From positions 1 to 64,000 of the forward strand of contig CAJJBZ010000010.1 in the NCBI GenBank assembly GCA_905182535.1: a stretch of DNA of 64,000 nucleotides, read 5' to 3'. This DNA is from an uncultured Planktomarina sp. Lineage in GTDB: Bacteria > Pseudomonadota > Alphaproteobacteria > Rhodobacterales > Rhodobacteraceae. Under the pieces are notes generated by a model that saw nothing but the letters and a program-made list of their open reading frames with translations, was not told where the DNA came from and made no database searches. A program made the translations under genes and the position numbers. Position 1 is the stretch's first letter. Each line of letters opens with the position of its first letter. Positions 60,044-64,000 of this stretch are shown piece after piece.

Positions 60044-61191
60044 ATGCCAATCGTCAACCGGATCGCTGAATTTTCTGAAGATATGAAAACCTGGCGCCGT
60101 CATTTGCATCAGAACCCTGAGTTGGGATTTGACTGCCACAAAACTGCAGCATTCGTTAAATTCCTTACAGAAATTGGCCTTGAAGTTCATCAAGGCGTTG
60201 GTGTTATAGGGGTTCTAAAAGTTGGAAAAGGCAATAAAACCATTGCCTTGAGAGCTGATATGGATGCATTACCTATAAAGGAGAAATCTATACATGATTA
60301 TGTGTCCAATTCTGTAGGCATAATGCATGCATGTGGGCATGATGGCCATATGGCAATGCTAATGGGTGCTGCGCAGAAGTTATCATTGGACAGAAATTTT
60401 GATGGAAGAATTGTTTTCATTTTCCAACCTAATGAAGAGCATGGCTTGGGAGCTCAGGCAATGATTGAGGAAGGGTTGTTTGAAAAGTTTTCTATATCTG
60501 AGATATATGCATTTCATAATTTACCTGGTTCACCTTTAGGAGAGGTTTCAACTCGTGTAGGGCAAATTTGTTCTAGTGGACACATTTGAGGTCTATGTGA
60601 CTGGACAGGGCGGGCATGGGGCAATGCCTCATGCGGTTAAAGATGCGATACCAGCGGCAGTATCCATTACCCAGGCTTTTCAGACGATTGTAAGTAGAAA
60701 TCATAATTCAGTGGAAGATTTGGTCATTAGTGTTACCCAAATTCACGCTGGAACTATCGACAATGTTATAAATGATGATGCGTTTGTTGGTGGTACCGTA
60801 AGGACGTTTAATTCGCATGTTCAAGATATGGTTGAGCGGCGCATGTCGGAAATTTGTGCCGGCCATGCCGCATCCTTTGGGGTGGATGTGCGCTGCATTT
60901 ACACGCGTGGCTATCCCGCTACGATCAATTCAGCGCCCGAAACCGCTTTTGCAAGTAAAGTTTTACCTGTTCTGTGGAGATAATTTGACTGAGACCCGGC
61001 GCACTCGTGAAATGGGCGCAGAAGATTTCTCATATCTTTTAGAAAAATGCCCGGGTTGCTATTTATTTCTGGGGCAGGGTGATGGTGCCGCTTGGCATAA
61101 TGCAGCTTTTGATTTTAACGACGATGTTGCTCCAGTTGGTGCCTCATTCTTTGCGCGCTTGGTTGAACGCGCTCATCCAATGGAGGCTTAG
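60044..61191 (+). CDS. M20 amidohydrolase (hippurate hydrolase-like), two frameshifts
   Basis: Zinc-dependent amidohydrolase of the M20D group, acting on N-acyl amino acids or related amides; substrate unknown. ATG 60044 with AAGGAGC upstream. Metal-site motifs: HQNPELGFDCHKTA, MHACGHDGHMAMLMGAA, FQPNEEHGLGAQAM and, in the last frame, MGAEDFSYLLEKCPGCYLFLG. An extra G at 60578-60579 and an extra base near 60970 split it in three. Corrected length about 381 aa. The stop abuts the first ureohydrolase start, so they form an operon. Confidence 0.9.
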
Positions 61192-62163
61192 ATGGCTTTG
61201 AAAGATTCTGCTTTTAATGTTGATAATGCTATCACCCGAGAAGGGCACCGAGGCATGTCCTTTGAAAATGCGTTTGGTGGTATTTTGTCCTTCATGCGGC
61301 GCACTTATACCAAGGACCTTTCTGGAGTTGATCTCGCGATCACCGGTATTCCGTTTGATCAAGCAGTTACCAATCGGCCTGGCTCGCGTTTTGGCCCGCG
61401 TGCAATTCGTGAGGCAAGCACTTTGCAACCCTGTGATCCGCCTTTTGGTTGGGACATCAATCGAAAACATTTTGATGTGGTGGATTATGGAGATCTAGCA
61501 TTTGATTATGCCAATGTGGCGGCCTTCCCAGAGCGTCTAACCGACCATATCCGTGTTATTTTGAGGGAGGGTGTGGGCACTTTGTCCTTTGGTGGTGACC
61601 ACTATATTACCTTTCCGATCCTGCGTGCCTATGCCGAAAAGTATGGTCCAATGGCTTTAGTGCACTTTGATGCTCATTCGGATACTTGGCCCGATGATGA
61701 CATGACCCGGATTGACCATGGCACTATGTTTTATAAAGCTGTAAAAGAGGGACTTATTTTGCCGGAGAAATCTGTACAAATTGGTATTCGGACTCAAAAT
61801 GACTATGACGCTGGCGTGCATGTGATTGACGCGCCAAAGGTGCATGGCCAAACACCATCCGCGACTGCCGCGCAAGTTAAAGAGATTGTGGGTAATCATC
61901 CGGTATATCTGACATTTGATATTGATTGCTTGGATCCAGCCTTTGCTCCTGGGACAGGTACGCCAGTTTGGGGTGGGCTCAGTTCAGCGCAGGCCGCAGC
62001 TATTCTGCGGGACATTCGTGGTATCAATATGGTCGGGGGCGATGTTGTGGAGGTCTCTCCACAGTATGATGTCTCAGGGGCGACGGCTGTGGCCGGTGCC
62101 CATGCTGCGATGGAGCTGATGTGTCTATATTGCTGGAACTTGCGTGCTCAAAAAGTGTCTTAA
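61192..62163 (+). CDS. speB: Agmatinase-family ureohydrolase 1
   Basis: 323 aa, arginase/agmatinase fold; hydrolyses agmatine or another guanidino compound to an amine and urea. Binuclear metal motifs: GGDHYITFPIL, HFDAHSDTW and TFDIDCLDPAFAPGTGTP. Intact. Starts directly after the amidohydrolase stop. Which guanidino substrate it uses cannot be told from sequence alone. Confidence 0.9.
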   Translation: MALKDSAFNVDNAITREGHRGMSFENAFGGILSFMRRTYTKDLSGVDLAITGIPFDQAVTNRPGSRFGPRAIREASTLQPCDPPFGWDINRKHFDVVDYGDLAFDYANVAAFPERLTDHIRVILREGVGTLSFGGDHYITFPILRAYAEKYGPMALVHFDAHSDTWPDDDMTRIDHGTMFYKAVKEGLILPEKSVQIGIRTQNDYDAGVHVIDAPKVHGQTPSATAAQVKEIVGNHPVYLTFDIDCLDPAFAPGTGTPVWGGLSSAQAAAILRDIRGINMVGGDVVEVSPQYDVSGATAVAGAHAAMELMCLYCWNLRAQKVS

Positions 62164-62181
62164 GATATTGATCCAAGTCAA

Positions 62182-63120
62182 TTGGCCAAAGACATTTCTG
62201 GAAATGATTTGGCTCGATTTGCTGGACCTCAAACCTTTATGCGTCTTCCTGAGGCTACCAGTCCTGAGGGATTAGATGTGTGCTTTATGGGTATTCCTAT
62301 GGATATTGGTACTAGCTGGCGTAGTGGCACCCGTTTCGGCCCTAAGCAAATCCGCCAAGAAAGTGCGATGATCCGGCCCTATAATTTACAAACTGGGGCT
62401 GCACCATTCGATAGTCTACAAATGGCAGATTTGGGAGATGTAGCCATCAATACGTTTTCGCTCGCAGACAGTTTGCATATCATTGAGGCGGCCTATGACA
62501 AGCTGCATGCTTATCCTGTGTTGCCAGCCACAATGGGGGGTGATCATTCGCTAACGCTACCAATCCTGCGCTCCATTGCTAAAAAGCATGGGCCTGTGGC
62601 GCTTGTGCATGTAGACGCCCATGCGGATGTGAATGATGAGATGTTTGGCGAACGTGAAACCCATGGCACTGTGTTTCGTCGTGCCTATGAGGAAGGTCTT
62701 TTGGTACCAGAGTTGGTTTTCCAAGTGGGCCTACGAGGCACGGGCTATACCGCTGAGGATTTCACTGAAGCCACTGGTTGGGGCTTTAACATAACTACAG
62801 CGCCGGAGATCTGGCATAAATCTCTTACACCTTTGGGCCAAGCTATCCGCCAAGCCATTGGTGATCATCCATGCTATTTGACCTATGATATCGATAGCCT
62901 TGATCCTGCCTATGCACCGGGCACTGGCACCCCCGAAATTGGTGGACTAACGACGCCGCAGGCCATGGAGTTTATACGCGCTTTGCGGGGACTAAATATT
63001 ATTGGGTTTGATATGGTGGAAGTAAGTCCTATGTATGACACCTCTGGTAATACCGCCCTAACAGCTGCTAATCTGATGTTTGAAATTCTAAGTATTTTGC
63101 CGGGTGTTCAATTCCGCTAA
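62182..63120 (+). CDS. speB: Agmatinase-family ureohydrolase 2
   Basis: 312 aa paralogue of the preceding gene with the same metal motifs: GGDHSLTLPILRS, HVDAHADVN and YDIDSLDPAYAPGTGTPEIGG. The two differ strongly outside the motifs, so they are an old duplication or separate subfamilies, possibly agmatinase versus guanidinobutyrase or a related activity. The start given is a TTG 18 bases after the previous stop; the true start is uncertain because no good ATG is present. Confidence 0.88.
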   Translation: MAKDISGNDLARFAGPQTFMRLPEATSPEGLDVCFMGIPMDIGTSWRSGTRFGPKQIRQESAMIRPYNLQTGAAPFDSLQMADLGDVAINTFSLADSLHIIEAAYDKLHAYPVLPATMGGDHSLTLPILRSIAKKHGPVALVHVDAHADVNDEMFGERETHGTVFRRAYEEGLLVPELVFQVGLRGTGYTAEDFTEATGWGFNITTAPEIWHKSLTPLGQAIRQAIGDHPCYLTYDIDSLDPAYAPGTGTPEIGGLTTPQAMEFIRALRGLNIIGFDMVEVSPMYDTSGNTALTAANLMFEILSILPGVQFR

Positions 63121-63138
63121 CTCCGAAAAGGGTATTAG

Positions 63139-63522
63139 GTGAAGACAGTACTAATCTTACTCGTAGTCTTCGCGGGTATACAAACCATAGTTCGTTTCTG
63201 GCCTTTACCAAGTAGTCTGTGGCACGATATTTATATGGCGGCTGACGCTCGTGATGTGGTCGTCCTGGGCGGATATTACCTTCAAAGCAATGATGCTCAT
63301 TTTGGCCAGGTCACAGCCGCTCTCAAATCTACGTCAGGGCTACGTGTCATAAAGGAGGGTCCGCCGTTGCTGGCGGTGTACCGCTCTTGGTTTTGGGGCT
63401 TTTCTGATATGATTGAAGTTTGGTCCGATGAAGGGACACTGCATATTAGAGGCCATTCAGTTTTGGGTGGTTGGGATTTGGGTAGTAATAAAAAACGTAT
63501 AATAAAATGGCTTAATCCTTAA
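63139..63522 (+). CDS. DUF1499-like membrane-anchored protein
   Basis: 127 aa with an N-terminal hydrophobic segment (VLILLVVFAGIQTIVRFWPL) and a C-terminal pattern resembling DUF1499: RSWFWGFSDMIEVW, an S-x-x-GG-DLGSNKKRIIKWL end. GTG start with AAAAGGG upstream. Follows the ureohydrolase by 18 bases and may belong to its operon. Family call tentative; function unknown. Confidence 0.6.
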   Translation: MKTVLILLVVFAGIQTIVRFWPLPSSLWHDIYMAADARDVVVLGGYYLQSNDAHFGQVTAALKSTSGLRVIKEGPPLLAVYRSWFWGFSDMIEVWSDEGTLHIRGHSVLGGWDLGSNKKRIIKWLNP

Positions 63523-63583
63523 AAATATTTTGTCAGATCAAAGCAGCCCTTGACCCAGAAGCCTACATAGGTGACCTAAAAGT

Positions 63584-64000
63584 ATGATAGCAGAAGACAC
63601 ATTAGCCCAGATCGTACAAAGATTTGAGTTTCTTGAAGCACAAATGTCCGAAGGTTCAAATGATATTGCCAAGCTGGCGAAGGAGTATTCGGACCTTAAA
63701 CCAGTTGTAGATGAGGTACGGGCTTATCAGTTACTCTTGCGGGATATATATGATGCAGAGGTTATGCTAGAAGACGAAGAGATGCGTGAGCTTGCGAAAG
63801 AAGAACTTGCCGATTTTACGTGCAGCGCTGCCAAAAGCTGAGCATGATTTGCAACTTACACTTTTGCCAAAAGACTCTGCGGATGCTCGGTCCGCAATTT
63901 TGGAAATTCGGCCGGGCACAGGTGGCGATGAGGCCGCATTATTTGCAGCGGATCTAATGAGGATGTATCAACGTTATGTTGAAACTCAAGGTTGGGTATT
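63584..64000 (+). CDS. prfA: Peptide chain release factor 1, 5' part, frameshifted
   Basis: Recognises UAA and UAG stop codons. The N-terminal helical domain ([32 protein letters not shown]) ends at 63841 in the current frame, but dropping one T from TTTT at 63814-63817 continues into [20 protein letters not shown] and [22 protein letters not shown], the conserved PCRF domain. Cut by the window end before the GGQ motif. Confidence 0.93.

Noticed and set aside
63814..63820. Release factor autoregulatory frameshift in prfA
   Set aside because: That mechanism belongs to prfB with an in-frame UGA and a Shine-Dalgarno-like element near codon 25. This is prfA, the break is near codon 78, and it is a T-run indel.

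Overview
This window comes from a marine alphaproteobacterium of the Rhodobacteraceae (roseobacter group). The pointers are the soxBDAG sarcosine oxidase operon, an M24-type DMSP lyase (dddP), the family-typical order yfgM-bamB-der / serS / yajC-secD-secF / ccmABCDG, a pyruvate dehydrogenase E1 beta with an N-terminal lipoyl domain, and a CTGA-N9-TCAG iron box. Base composition is moderate to AT-rich for the family. I saw no CRISPR array, insertion sequence, phage gene or rRNA. The one tRNA found is tRNA-Leu(UAG).

Layout. 1-4.8 kb: sarcosine oxidase soxB(partial)-D-A-G. 4.9-10.8 kb: sodB, rarD-like permease, a LOG-family hydrolase, a LysM protein with internal tandem repeats, an Atm1-type ABC exporter. 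10.8-15.7 kb: RND pump and adaptor on the minus strand. 15.9-24.5 kb: yfgM-like, bamB, der, serS (minus), yajC, secD, secF, a Mth938-like gene. 24.5-27.2 kb: cytochrome c maturation ccmABCDG. 27.4-30.2 kb: an aconitase B that looks foreign (Bacteroidetes-like), in the place where I recall acnA in relatives. 30.5-34.2 kb: DUF1223, then a minus-strand operon of a three-polypeptide cobalt-type nitrile hydratase-like enzyme coupled to a DMT permease and an LpxL-like acyltransferase. 34.3-41 kb: purB, DUF6314, bioY, dddP, a DUF3445 demethylase, glnA-glnB. 41.3-49.4 kb: tRNA-Leu, tig, rpsF-rpsR-rplI, fabD-fabG-acpP-fabF-mltG. 49.7-57 kb: cysE, pdhABC, ftsB-like, class I fba, pgk. 57-64 kb: two cyclophilins, an iron-binding ABC protein with an iron box, mazG, an M20 amidohydrolase, two agmatinase-family ureohydrolases, a DUF1499-like protein and the start of prfA.

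How the genes work together. Most of the window is housekeeping: protein export and folding, heme delivery to cytochrome c, fatty acid synthesis, glycolysis and pyruvate oxidation, nitrogen assimilation. A second theme is use of marine methylated compounds: sarcosine oxidase, DMSP lyase and a heme-dependent demethylase relative.

Quality warning. Many normally essential genes carry single-base indels (secD, secF, glnA, pgk three times, pdhB, pdhC, ccmB, ccmC, prfA and others), mostly in short homopolymers, with a conserved protein continuing in the next frame. I read these as consensus errors in the assembly, and the spans given here cover the whole intended gene. One lesion is different: dddP carries an in-frame TAA replacing a conserved Tyr codon. 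The most notable biological signals are the foreign aconitase B, the split nitrile hydratase operon and the interrupted dddP. I did not find an obviously new defence or mobile system.
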